Assembly: GCA_016302405.1 (NCBI GenBank)
Contig: JAEDNR010000031.1
Location: 1-19,883, forward strand
Reading direction: 5' to 3'
Length of the DNA: 19,883 nucleotides
Origin: Oscillospiraceae bacterium
GTDB taxonomy: Bacteria; Bacillota; Clostridia; Oscillospirales; Oscillospiraceae
Position 1 is the first letter of the stretch. Each line of letters begins with the position of its first letter. The notes below the pieces were generated by a model that did no database searches, was not told the DNA's origin, and saw only the letters and a program-made list of their open reading frames with translations. The position numbers and the translations under genes were made by a program. Positions 1-7,433 of this stretch are shown here, piece after piece.

Positions 1-36
1 TCCCACGCCAGTGTGCGCACTGGCTCGGAATGACAG
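1..36 (+). repeat. Palindromic hairpin repeat, copy A (cut by window edge)
   Basis: Arms GCCAGTG (7-13) and CACTGGC (18-24) enclose the loop TGCG. TCC at 1-3 can pair with GGA at 27-29 as an outer stem whose remainder lies outside the window. The element ends in GGAATGAC. The same architecture recurs at 19657-19697 (opposite strand) and 19729-19770 (same strand), so this is a dispersed intergenic repeat family, here flanking the polysaccharide locus on its upstream side. No gene for its mobilisation is visible. Confidence 0.8.
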
Positions 37-118
37 TTCTTTTATTTGTGCAATTATTCTTTAGTGAGACAGCCCCTTTTTGCGTCACGTCGTTCCGTAC
101 AAGCGCCTGCATCTTTGC

Positions 119-187
119 GCCGCTATGAGCGGCTATCCCAAAAGAAACTCTCCGCAGAAGTTAATCATTCGGAGAGTTAACTGTTTT
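119..187 (+). terminator. Inverted repeats upstream of the operon; possible terminator of an upstream gene
   Basis: Two hairpins lie here. The first is GCCGCT/AGCGGC with an ATG loop (119-133). The second is a perfect 9-bp stem AACTCTCCG (146-154) with CGGAGAGTT (170-178) and a 15-nt loop, followed by AACTGTTTT. The short T tract makes an intrinsic terminator for a gene ending left of the window possible, but the loop is long and the T run weak. The rest of 37-244 shows no credible coding sequence. Confidence 0.35.
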
Positions 188-244
188 ACGGACACTACCC
201 TATCGACGCGGGGGCTGTTTTCATGCTCTGGGGAAAACTTTCCC

Positions 245-273
245 TTGCTGTATCCGTCATGATGTGATATAAT
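245..273 (+). promoter_or_regulatory. Sigma-A-type promoter for the polysaccharide operon
   Basis: TTGCTG (245-250) is separated by 17 nt from a perfect TATAAT (268-273), with TG at 265-266 giving an extended -10. Transcription would start near base 280, leaving about 60 nt of leader before the first gene. No other comparably good promoter was seen in the intergenic gaps up to 18532, so this is the best candidate to drive the whole locus. Confidence 0.8.
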
Positions 274-292
274 AAGACGAATGCTGTAGGTA

Positions 293-318
293 TGCCCTTT
301 TCCGTGGGGAAAGGGGCA
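293..318 (+). promoter_or_regulatory. Leader-RNA hairpin between promoter and first gene
   Basis: TGCCCTTTTCC (293-303) pairs with GGAAAGGGGCA (308-318), giving 11 bp with one G-T wobble and a GTGG loop. No T run follows, so it is not a simple intrinsic terminator. It ends 23 nt before the ATG at 342. The purine-rich stretch that most resembles a ribosome binding site sits in its 3' arm, so a role in translation, mRNA stability or antitermination is conceivable but unproven. Confidence 0.5.
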
Positions 319-341
319 CTTTACCGACCAATAAAAACGGG

Positions 342-2252
342 ATGTGTTATTCGATGGGCTCCTCGAAGAAACTGAAAAATAGGCTGAATGCCGCCTCCAA
401 GGTGGCACTCATTATCATTCTGGATGTTATCGCAACCGCGGGATCTTTTTTTCTCGGACTGTGGTTCCGGGCAGATTTCCATTTCGCGGAGATCAGCATA
501 CGGCATTTGAACGGGTATCTGCAGGCCATTTTGCCCTGGTGCGCCATCACCGTGCTGGTGTTTGCCCTGTTTAAGCTGTACAGCAGCATTTGGGTATATG
601 TCAGCGCTTCGGAGGTATTCCGCATCGCGGGGGCTTATGTGGTGCTTGCCGTGGTCGGTGTGTCGATCTTTGGTTTTGACGGAACGCCCCTTCCCCGTTC
701 CAGTATGGTGGTGGGATTCCTGCTCAGCTTTATGTGTACGGTGGGTATCCGGTTTTCCTACCGCATGGCCAGGATGGCCCTGCTGAAGCTCAGCCACATG
801 GCCCATATGTCGGGAATCAAGCGGGTTATGGTCATCGGCGCCGGAGAGGCCGGCAGGACCCTGATCACCGAGTATATCAACAGTGAATTTATCCATGACG
901 AGGTGGTTTGCGTCATTGACGACAATGCCGCCAAGATCCACCGCCGGCTGTGCGGCATTCCCATTGTGGGCGGCAGGCAGGATATTCCCAAAGCGGTGAA
1001 GCGCTACCGGATCGATAAGATCGTGTTTGCTATCCCCAGCGTATCCGCCATCACCCGGAAAGAGATTCTGGACATCTGCTCCACTACCGGGTGCGAGGTC
1101 CATATGCTTCCCGGCATCTACCAGATGCTCAACGGGGAGGTCAGTGTCAGCAAGCTGCGGAAGGTGGACCCTCAGGATCTGCTGGGCCGTGACCCGGTGC
1201 GGGTGAACCTGGATGAATTGGCGGGCTATATTTCCGGGAAGGTGGTGCTGGTCACCGGAGGCGGCGGCTCCATCGGCAGCGAGCTTTGCCGCCAGATTGC
1301 CCATCTGAAGCCTGCCCAGCTGATTATTTTTGATATTTATGAAAATAATGCTTATGACATTCAGATGGAGCTGCGCAGAGCCTATCCGGAGCTGAAGCTG
1401 GAGGTGCTGATCGGTTCCGTTCGGAATATGGCCCGGCTGGAAAGCGTCATGAGTACCTACCGTCCGGAGCTGGTGTTCCATGCGGCGGCCCACAAGCATG
1501 TGCCGCTGATGGAGGAAAGCCCCAACGAGGCCATTAAGAACAATGTTTTCGGAACCTACAATATGGCACAGGTTTCCAGTAAGTACGGTGTGAAGCGGTT
1601 TGTGCTGATCTCCACGGACAAGGCTGTGAACCCCACCAACATCATGGGCGCGTCCAAGCGGCTGTGCGAGATGGTGGTGCAGATGATGAACCGGGAATCC
1701 CGGACGGAATTTGTGGCGGTGCGGTTCGGAAATGTTCTGGGCAGCAACGGCAGCGTGGTTCCCCTGTTTAAAAAGCAGATCGAGGCGGGCGGCCCGGTAA
1801 CGGTGACCCATCCCGATGTGATCCGCTATTTCATGACCATTCCCGAGGCGGTGAGCCTGGTGCTCCAGGCATGCGCCTATGCACGGGGCGGAGAGATTTT
1901 TGTGCTGGACATGGGCGAGCCTGTGAAGATCGATACCATGGCACGGAACCTGATCCGGCTGAGCGGCTACGAGCCGGATGTGGATATTAAGATCGAGTAT
2001 ACCGGCCTGCGTCCCGGCGAGAAGCTGTACGAGGAACTCCTGATGAAGGAAGAGGGGCTCCAAGAGACGGCAAACCGGATGATCCATATCGGAAAGCCCA
2101 TTGACATGGACGACACACTCTTTAAAGAGCAGCTTTCCCGGCTGGCTGTTGCCTGCCAGGAGGAAACGGATAATATGAAAGACATTGTTGCGCAGATCGT
2201 GCCCACCTATCAGCGCAAGAGCGCGGCGGAAGCTGTCTGCACGAAATCATAA
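342..2252 (+). CDS. Membrane-bound UDP-sugar 4,6-dehydratase (CapD/PglF/WbpM family)
   Basis: 636 residues, the normal size for the long membrane-anchored dehydratases that convert UDP-GlcNAc to UDP-4-keto-6-deoxy-HexNAc at the cytoplasmic face. Four hydrophobic segments lie at about 20-41, 63-80, 95-112 and 122-138. A first Rossmann-like domain has VIGAGEAG near 164. The catalytic SDR domain has TGGGGSIG at 305-312, STDK at 424-427 and NIMGASKR at 433-440, that is Met-xxx-Lys (M435, K439) in place of the usual Tyr-xxx-Lys, as in PglF/WbpM enzymes. It is the first gene after the promoter. An in-frame ATG at 354 is an equally plausible start; neither has a strong Shine-Dalgarno sequence. Family assignment is secure. 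The exact product (4,6-dehydratase with or without C5 epimerisation) is inferred. Confidence 0.93.
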   Translation: MCYSMGSSKKLKNRLNAASKVALIIILDVIATAGSFFLGLWFRADFHFAEISIRHLNGYLQAILPWCAITVLVFALFKLYSSIWVYVSASEVFRIAGAYVVLAVVGVSIFGFDGTPLPRSSMVVGFLLSFMCTVGIRFSYRMARMALLKLSHMAHMSGIKRVMVIGAGEAGRTLITEYINSEFIHDEVVCVIDDNAAKIHRRLCGIPIVGGRQDIPKAVKRYRIDKIVFAIPSVSAITRKEILDICSTTGCEVHMLPGIYQMLNGEVSVSKLRKVDPQDLLGRDPVRVNLDELAGYISGKVVLVTGGGGSIGSELCRQIAHLKPAQLIIFDIYENNAYDIQMELRRAYPELKLEVLIGSVRNMARLESVMSTYRPELVFHAAAHKHVPLMEESPNEAIKNNVFGTYNMAQVSSKYGVKRFVLISTDKAVNPTNIMGASKRLCEMVVQMMNRESRTEFVAVRFGNVLGSNGSVVPLFKKQIEAGGPVTVTHPDVIRYFMTIPEAVSLVLQACAYARGGEIFVLDMGEPVKIDTMARNLIRLSGYEPDVDIKIEYTGLRPGEKLYEELLMKEEGLQETANRMIHIGKPIDMDDTLFKEQLSRLAVACQEETDNMKDIVAQIVPTYQRKSAAEAVCTKS

Positions 2253-2282
2253 TCCCGCCAGGAAGTTGAGGAGAGATCAGGT

Positions 2283-2963
2283 ATGTCCTATTTGGTGGTT
2301 GTGGCCCATCCGGATGACGAGGTTCTGGGCGCCGGTGCGACGATTTACCGGCTGGCCCAAAAGGGTGAAGAGGTAAATGTCTGTATTATGTGCTCCCAGG
2401 CGGCGGCCCGGGCTTTCCGTCCGGAGGACAGTGAGCTTCACGCGGATATGATGCGCTGCATGGAAACCCTGGGCGTGAACCGGGTGATCCTGGGAGATTT
2501 CCCCAATATTAAAATGAACACCGTGCCCCATCTGGAGCTGGTGCAGTTTATTGAAAAGGCCATGGTGGAGACGAAAGCCGATACCGTGATCACCCACCAT
2601 CCCTCGGATCTCAATAACGACCATGTACAGACCTCCCTTGCCTGCCAGGCTGCGGTGCGGCTGTTTCAGAGAAGAGCGGATGTTAAGCCTTTGCGGGAAC
2701 TGATGTATATGGAGGTCCCCTCCTCTACGGAGTGGGCGCTCAATACTTCCACCTCCGATTTCCGGCCCAATACCTATGTGGAGGTTGGAAAGGAAGCTGT
2801 GGAGCGGAAGCTTCAGGCCCTTGCCTGCTACCGGGGCGTTATGCGTCCCTACCCCCACCCCAGAAGTGAGGAAGCCATTATGGGACTTGCCGCCTATCGG
2901 GGCTCCGTTTCCGGCTGCTGCTACGCGGAGGCCTTTGAGTGCGCCATGAGGAGGATCGTATGA
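2283..2963 (+). CDS. PIG-L/LmbE-family N-acetyl-sugar deacetylase
   Basis: 226 residues of the zinc-dependent PIG-L/LmbE fold, which removes acetyl from N-acetylglucosaminyl-type substrates (GlcNAc-PI, MshB and BshB are characterised relatives). The N-terminal AHPDDE (8-13) supplies zinc ligands H9 and D12, and H106-xx-D109-xxx-D113-H114 supplies the third ligand H114. A conserved C-terminal stretch with PHPRSEEA and YAEAFE lies near 191-219. No signal peptide or membrane segment, so cytoplasmic. The site GAGGAG at 2268-2273 precedes the ATG. Its stop overlaps the next gene's start (ATGA at 2960-2963), coupling it to the sugar transferase. Substrate unknown; a UDP- or lipid-linked HexNAc made by the neighbouring genes is inferred. 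A carbohydrate esterase role is less likely but not excluded. Confidence 0.9.
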   Translation: MSYLVVVAHPDDEVLGAGATIYRLAQKGEEVNVCIMCSQAAARAFRPEDSELHADMMRCMETLGVNRVILGDFPNIKMNTVPHLELVQFIEKAMVETKADTVITHHPSDLNNDHVQTSLACQAAVRLFQRRADVKPLRELMYMEVPSSTEWALNTSTSDFRPNTYVEVGKEAVERKLQALACYRGVMRPYPHPRSEEAIMGLAAYRGSVSGCCYAEAFECAMRRIV

Positions 2964-3634
2964 GCGGAGAGAAAACCGTATATCGGGCCACCAAAAGAGC
3001 CTTTGACATCGCTGCCTCCGCTTTGGGGCTGGTGGTCACCTGCCCTGTGTGGCTTGCGGCGGTGATCGGGATCGAACTGTCCGATCCGGGACCGGTTTTC
3101 TACATGGCAAACCGGGTGGGTTTTCACAACGAGCCCTTCCGGATGTTCAAATTCCGCTCCATGCGGGTGGATAACCAGGCAAATGAAAAAAGCTTTAAGG
3201 CGGATGTGAACCGGATTTTTCCCTGGGGGGCGTTTATGCGCAGCTCCAAGATTGATGAGCTTCCCCAGCTGCTGAATGTTTTTTTGGGAGATATGAGCGT
3301 AATAGGGCCCCGGCCGGCCAGCGCCGATCAGGTTTCCATTACCAGGGGCGGGAGATTCTCGCAGGTCGGGTCGGTAAAGCCCGGCCTGTCCGGTCCTTCC
3401 GCCCTTTATGACTATATTTACGGCGATACCGTTACCGATGAAGCGGAGTATGAAAAATTGGTGCTCCCCACCCGACTGGAGCTGGACCGATACTATATCC
3501 GCGCGGCCTCCTGGAAGCTGGATATGAAAATGATTTTCTGGACGGTGCGGTGCATTGTAAACAGCGTTTTCCACCGGTCTTCGGAAAAAATGCTGGCGCG
3601 GCTCATTGAATGGGCAAAAAGTATGGAGGACTGA
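2960..3634 (+). CDS. Initiating phosphoglycosyl transferase (PglC-like bacterial sugar transferase)
   Basis: 224 residues, matching the small monotopic PglC type rather than the longer WcaJ/WbaP type. These enzymes transfer sugar-1-phosphate from a UDP-sugar to undecaprenyl phosphate, the first membrane step. KRAFD at 12-16 leads into the reentrant membrane helix (about 16-39), followed by PGPVFY, FKFRSM (64-69), the catalytic dyad D99-E100 in SKIDELPQL, and GDMSVIGPRP at 110-119. The start at 2960 is chosen over an upstream in-frame GTG at 2939 because GAGGAGG (2948-2954) is ideally spaced and the ATG overlaps the previous stop. Next to a 4,6-dehydratase and an SDR, a 6-deoxy-HexNAc is the likely first sugar (inference). 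Confidence 0.95.
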   Translation: MSGEKTVYRATKRAFDIAASALGLVVTCPVWLAAVIGIELSDPGPVFYMANRVGFHNEPFRMFKFRSMRVDNQANEKSFKADVNRIFPWGAFMRSSKIDELPQLLNVFLGDMSVIGPRPASADQVSITRGGRFSQVGSVKPGLSGPSALYDYIYGDTVTDEAEYEKLVLPTRLELDRYYIRAASWKLDMKMIFWTVRCIVNSVFHRSSEKMLARLIEWAKSMED

Positions 3635-3637
3635 CCC

Positions 3638-4429
3638 ATGGAAGAAAACAAGCTGAAAGTAATCGTACTGACCCAGAAGGATGGGTTTTTCATTCCCACG
3701 AATATCCTGAAAGCCGCGAAGGAATGCGATATTGTGGAAGTGGTAAATAACGCGGCGAAAAGCTCCCTGGACAATAAGATTTCCGATATGGTCCGGTGGT
3801 TTGGCTTTTTCCAGTGCGCGAAAATGGGTGTAAAAACCTATGCCCGGAAATTCTGCGACCTTTTGGACAGACTCTCCGGGCAGAAAGCCTATGGGGGAAC
3901 CTGCTCCATCGCCTCCGCCGCGAAAAAAATCGGCGCGGAGTACCGGACAGTGGAAAACGTCAATAGCCCGGAGTATGTGGCCCATGTCCGTGAGGTTGCG
4001 CCGGACCTCATTATCTCCTATTCCGCGCCCCAGGTCATTAAGCCGGAGCTGCTGGGGATCCCCAAATACGGCGTGCTGAATGTCCACGGGGCGCTGCTGC
4101 CGGACTACCGGGGCTGTCTTCCTTCGTTCTGGTACCTCTATAACGATGAAAAGCTGGGCGGCGCCACCGTCCACTATATGAGCGCGGCCATCGATGACGG
4201 GGACATCTGCGTCCAAAGAAGTGTGGATATTTCAGATTGCCGGACCATGTTCCAGGTGATGGGCAGGACAAAGCTGGTGGGCGGAGAGGCCATGGTGGAG
4301 GCGATTCAAAGAATCACCGACGGTACCCTGGAGCCCCGGAAGAACGATACGGAAAACGGCCGGTATTTTACCTGGCCGACAGTGGAGCAGGCACGGGAAT
4401 TCCGGAAAAAGGGCAAAAAGCTGATTTGA
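3638..4429 (+). CDS. Formyltransferase-family enzyme, probable sugar N-formyltransferase
   Basis: 263 residues with the 10-formyltetrahydrofolate-dependent formyltransferase fold. N148-x-H150 in VLNVHGALLPDYRG and D186 in AIDDGDI align with the Asn-His-Asp catalytic triad of methionyl-tRNA formyltransferase; the 36-residue His-to-Asp spacing matches. It lacks the C-terminal tRNA-binding domain of true Fmt, and its position inside a glycan operon argues for a sugar amine substrate, as in VioF, WlaRD or ArnA. Residues 35-100 are less typical and may shape the substrate pocket. GGAGGA at 3625-3630 lies 7 nt before the ATG, and the gene starts 3 bp after the upstream stop. Known sugar formyltransferases act on amines made by aminotransferases, and none is present here. 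Confidence 0.88.
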   Translation: MEENKLKVIVLTQKDGFFIPTNILKAAKECDIVEVVNNAAKSSLDNKISDMVRWFGFFQCAKMGVKTYARKFCDLLDRLSGQKAYGGTCSIASAAKKIGAEYRTVENVNSPEYVAHVREVAPDLIISYSAPQVIKPELLGIPKYGVLNVHGALLPDYRGCLPSFWYLYNDEKLGGATVHYMSAAIDDGDICVQRSVDISDCRTMFQVMGRTKLVGGEAMVEAIQRITDGTLEPRKNDTENGRYFTWPTVEQAREFRKKGKKLI

Positions 4430-4457
4430 TGAACCCCGTCTGGAGGGAGAAAAAGGG

Positions 4458-5330
4458 ATGAAACGAATTCTGATTACCGGCGCCGGAAGCTATATCGGAA
4501 CCCAGGTGAAAGCGTATCTGGGACGCTTCCCGGAGCAGTACGCGGTATCGGAACTGAATATGCACGGTGAGGACTGGAAGAAGTTTTGCTTCCGGGACTA
4601 CGACGCGATTATCCACACGGCGGGGATCGTGCACCGGGAGAATACCAAACAGGATCCCGCTTTCCGGGAGCTGTACTCCCAGGTGAATACCGAGCTTCCT
4701 GTCCAGGCGGCGGAAAAAGCAAAGGCGGAGGGTGTGAAGCAGTTCCTGTTTCTGAGCACCATGAGTGTCTACGGCCTGACGGCTCCCCTGGGAAAGCAGG
4801 TTTTTATCACGAAGGACACCCCCCTGCATCCGGTGGACTATTACGGGAAAAGTAAGCTGGAGGCGGAAGAAAGACTTCTTCCCATGTCGGACAGCACTTT
4901 CCGGGTGGTAATTCTCCGCCCCCCCATTGTGTACGGCAAGGGCTGCAAGGGAAACTACCGGGCGCTGCAAGCCTTTGCCGGGAAGCTTCCTGTCTTTCCG
5001 CTGGTGGAAAATCAGCGCTCCATGCTCTATATCGAAAACCTGGCGGAGCTGATCCGTCAGCTCATTGACGACGAGGCGGCAGGGATCTTCTGCCCCCAGA
5101 ACGACGAATACACCAATACCAGCCGGATGGTTGCGGACATTGCCCGGGCAAAGGGCAGGCGTGTTGTACTGGTGGGAGGCTTTACCTGGGCGCTGAAGCT
5201 GCTGGGCAGATGGATCCCCGCGGTGAACAAAGCCTTTGGAAGTCTGTGCTATGACAAAGCCCTGAGCGATTACGGCAGGGGCTACTGCGTAAAAACGCTG
5301 TCCGAATCCGTTACGGAAACGGAAAACTGA
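4458..5330 (+). CDS. Extended-SDR NAD-dependent epimerase/reductase
   Basis: 290 residues with an N-terminal Rossmann fold: ITGAGSYIG (6-14, Ser replacing the middle Gly of GxxGxxG), HTAGIVHR (53-60), a catalytic-Ser region FLSTMSVYG (98-106), and Y129-xxx-K133. It is shorter than typical UDP-hexose 4-epimerases (about 330-340) and resembles the 4-keto-sugar reductase type paired with PglC-like transferases in O-antigen loci such as rhizobial WreQ or pseudomonad WbpV (family-level recollection). Inferred role: reduces the 4-keto group left by the first gene's dehydratase to give a QuiNAc/FucNAc-type sugar. RBS GGAGGGA at 4442-4448. Epimerase activity cannot be excluded. Confidence 0.88.
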   Translation: MKRILITGAGSYIGTQVKAYLGRFPEQYAVSELNMHGEDWKKFCFRDYDAIIHTAGIVHRENTKQDPAFRELYSQVNTELPVQAAEKAKAEGVKQFLFLSTMSVYGLTAPLGKQVFITKDTPLHPVDYYGKSKLEAEERLLPMSDSTFRVVILRPPIVYGKGCKGNYRALQAFAGKLPVFPLVENQRSMLYIENLAELIRQLIDDEAAGIFCPQNDEYTNTSRMVADIARAKGRRVVLVGGFTWALKLLGRWIPAVNKAFGSLCYDKALSDYGRGYCVKTLSESVTETEN

Positions 5331-5344
5331 AAGGAGTGGGCGCT

Positions 5345-6568
5345 TTGCGGGAAAAGAAGGACATCCTGTTTTTGTGCCAGTTTTTTTATCCTGAGTACAT
5401 TTCCTCTGCCCAGCTGCCCTATGAAACGGCGGTGGCGCTGAAAGAGGCGGGGTTTACAGTGGGGGCGCTGTGCGGCTACCCCAAGGAGTATCTGAATGGG
5501 GAGGCTGTCCCCACCCGGGAGCAGGTAAGCGGCATCGATATTCACAGGCTCAAATACATGCAGCGTGACCGCACCGGCTTTGTGGGGCGGCTTGTCAATT
5601 ATTTTTCCTTTACGGCGATGGTAGCCCTCCATCTGGGTCAGATTGCCCGGTACAAGGCAGTGGTGGTGTATTCCAACCCGCCGATCCTTCCCTGGGTGGC
5701 CTCCTGGGCAAAGAAGCTTTTTGGCACCAAGCTGGTTTTTGTCGCCTATGACCTGTACCCCGAGCTGGCAACGGTTACGGATACGCTGAAAGAGGGGGGC
5801 ATGATCTGCCGCCTGATGAACCATATCAACCGCTGCGTTTTCCGTAGGGCGGACAAGGTTGTGGCATTGTCCCAGGAAATGCGGGAGTTTATTTTAAAGA
5901 ACCGTCCCATCGCCCCCGAGGGTGTGGAGGTGATCCCCAACTGGTGGCCGGATAAGCAGCTCCATCCGTCACAGCCCAACCCCTTCCGGGAGCTGGCGGG
6001 GGACCGGTTCCTGGTATCCTATCTGGGGAATATGGGCACCTCCCAGGATATGCAGACCGTACTGGAGGCTATCCGGATCCTGAAAGAGGATAAAAGCGTT
6101 TTCTTCCTGTTTGCCGGTCATGGCAACAAGCTGGAAAAGCTCAAAAAAATCGCCCAGGAGGAGCAGTTGGAAAATTTCTGCGTCCGGGGCTACCTGACGG
6201 ATCAGGAGTATACGGACGCCCTGGTAGCCAGCGACTGCGCGCTGGTGACGCTGAATCCGGGGGTTACGGGGCTGTGTGTGCCCAGTAAGACCTATGGGTA
6301 TATGATGGCGGGACTTCCGCTGCTCGTGGTCATGGATGACAGCGACATTGCCCGGGACGCGGCCTTCGGTGCCGGTGTACAGATCAAAGGCTGCGACGGC
6401 GCCGCTATGGCGGATGCCATCCGCGGCATGCGGGATGACCCGGATAAGACAGCGGCAATGGGGAAGACCAGCCGGGCCCTTTTCCTGGAAAAGTATACCC
6501 TGCCAATCTGCACGGGCAAATATGTGGATATGTTCCGGAGGCTGCTGGCACCCGGAGAGGGAAAGTAA
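5345..6568 (+). CDS. Glycosyltransferase family 4 (WbuB-like), TTG start
   Basis: About 407 residues, two Rossmann domains, GT-B fold. Landmarks: FFYPEYISSAQ (13-23), AYDLYPE (134-140), VIPNWWPD near 196-203, SYLGNMGTSQDM (225-236), FLFAGHG and GVTGLCVPSKTYGY (306-319). The last motif stands where many GT4 enzymes have E-x7-E and is typical of the WbuB/WcaI-like branch that often adds a sugar right after PglC-type initiation. The start is set at TTG 5345 because AAGGAG at 5331-5336 lies 8 nt upstream; the in-frame GTG at 5336 overlaps that site and is unlikely. Probably the first extending transferase (from gene order only). Donor and acceptor unknown. Confidence 0.92.
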   Translation: MREKKDILFLCQFFYPEYISSAQLPYETAVALKEAGFTVGALCGYPKEYLNGEAVPTREQVSGIDIHRLKYMQRDRTGFVGRLVNYFSFTAMVALHLGQIARYKAVVVYSNPPILPWVASWAKKLFGTKLVFVAYDLYPELATVTDTLKEGGMICRLMNHINRCVFRRADKVVALSQEMREFILKNRPIAPEGVEVIPNWWPDKQLHPSQPNPFRELAGDRFLVSYLGNMGTSQDMQTVLEAIRILKEDKSVFFLFAGHGNKLEKLKKIAQEEQLENFCVRGYLTDQEYTDALVASDCALVTLNPGVTGLCVPSKTYGYMMAGLPLLVVMDDSDIARDAAFGAGVQIKGCDGAAMADAIRGMRDDPDKTAAMGKTSRALFLEKYTLPICTGKYVDMFRRLLAPGEGK

Positions 6569-6605
6569 ACGCCGGAAGAAAAACGGACGCGCAAGAGAAA
6601 AAAGC

Positions 6606-7406
6606 ATGGGAAATATCCGATTCAGTGTTGTTACGGTATGCTATAACCCGGGACAGGCCCTGCTGGATACCGTGGAAAAGACCCTGGCACAGACCTGTAC
6701 CGACTTTGAGATTATTGTCAAGGATGCCCTGTCCACCGACGGTTCCCTGGAAAAGCTCCCCATGGACCCCAGGATCAAAATAGTCCGGGGAAAGGACGGG
6801 GGCATTTACGATGCCATGAATCAGGCGGTGGCGGCGTCCTCCGGGGAGTATATTATTTTTATGAACTGCGGCGACTGGTTCTACAGTCCGGAAGCCTTAC
6901 AAGCCGTTTCCGATGCCATTGACGAAACCCACGGCCAGGTGTATTACGGCCGGGTCTATAACCGGCTTGAAAAGCATGTCAGCGACTATCCCCGGGAGAT
7001 TACCCGGCTGACCTGCTTCCGGACCATGATCTGCCATCAGGCCACGGTGTATGCGGCAAAGCTTCTGAAAGAGCGGGGGTATGATCTTTCCTACCGGATT
7101 CTCGCGGACAAGGAAATGCTCATGTACCTGGTCTGTGAGAAAAAGATCCGTCCCATCTATGTGGACGCGGTGATCGCGGATTATGAAGGCGGCGGGGAAT
7201 CGTCCAAGAAGAAACACGCCGAGCAAAATGCCAGGGATACCAAACGGATGCTGGACCGGTACTATCCCAAATCCGAGCAGCTGCGCTACCGGGCAATGAT
7301 GGCCCTGACAATGCCAAAGCTGCGGCACGCTCTGGCTCATAGTCCCAGATTCGGGAAGGTGTATTACGGAATCACAAAGAGACTCTATTCCCTCAGAAAG
7401 AAGTAA
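6606..7406 (+). CDS. Glycosyltransferase family 2 (WcaE-like)
   Basis: 266 residues, single GT-A domain. FSVVTVCYNPG (6-16) opens the nucleotide-binding fold; KDALSTDGS (39-47), KDGGIYDAMN (63-72) and the metal-binding NCGD (87-90) follow; CHQATVY (143-149) and ADKE (167-170) are conserved further along. This pattern matches the colanic-acid WcaE-type subgroup, an inverting enzyme acting on lipid-linked glycan at the inner membrane face. The ATG at 6606 fits the domain start; upstream in-frame sequence overlaps the previous gene and is not domain-like. Only a weak purine-rich site precedes it. A 37-bp gap separates it from the previous gene. Specificity unknown. Confidence 0.92.
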   Translation: MGNIRFSVVTVCYNPGQALLDTVEKTLAQTCTDFEIIVKDALSTDGSLEKLPMDPRIKIVRGKDGGIYDAMNQAVAASSGEYIIFMNCGDWFYSPEALQAVSDAIDETHGQVYYGRVYNRLEKHVSDYPREITRLTCFRTMICHQATVYAAKLLKERGYDLSYRILADKEMLMYLVCEKKIRPIYVDAVIADYEGGGESSKKKHAEQNARDTKRMLDRYYPKSEQLRYRAMMALTMPKLRHALAHSPRFGKVYYGITKRLYSLRKK

Positions 7407-7433
7407 GGTGCGGGAAGAATCCTGGAGGAGCCT

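Noticed and set aside
80..262. 60-codon open frame on the + strand before the operon promoter
   Set aside because: No ribosome binding site or known motif. It overlaps inverted repeats and the -35 region.
321..2087. 588-codon open frame on the - strand opposite the dehydratase gene
   Set aside because: Composition is rich in His, Gln and Pro with no domain pattern. It mirrors a well-supported + strand gene and is explained by the GC-biased codons of that gene.
3638..4429. Possible methionyl-tRNA formyltransferase (fmt)
   Set aside because: The catalytic fold fits, but the C-terminal tRNA-binding domain is missing and the gene sits inside a glycan operon, away from def or rsmB-type neighbours.
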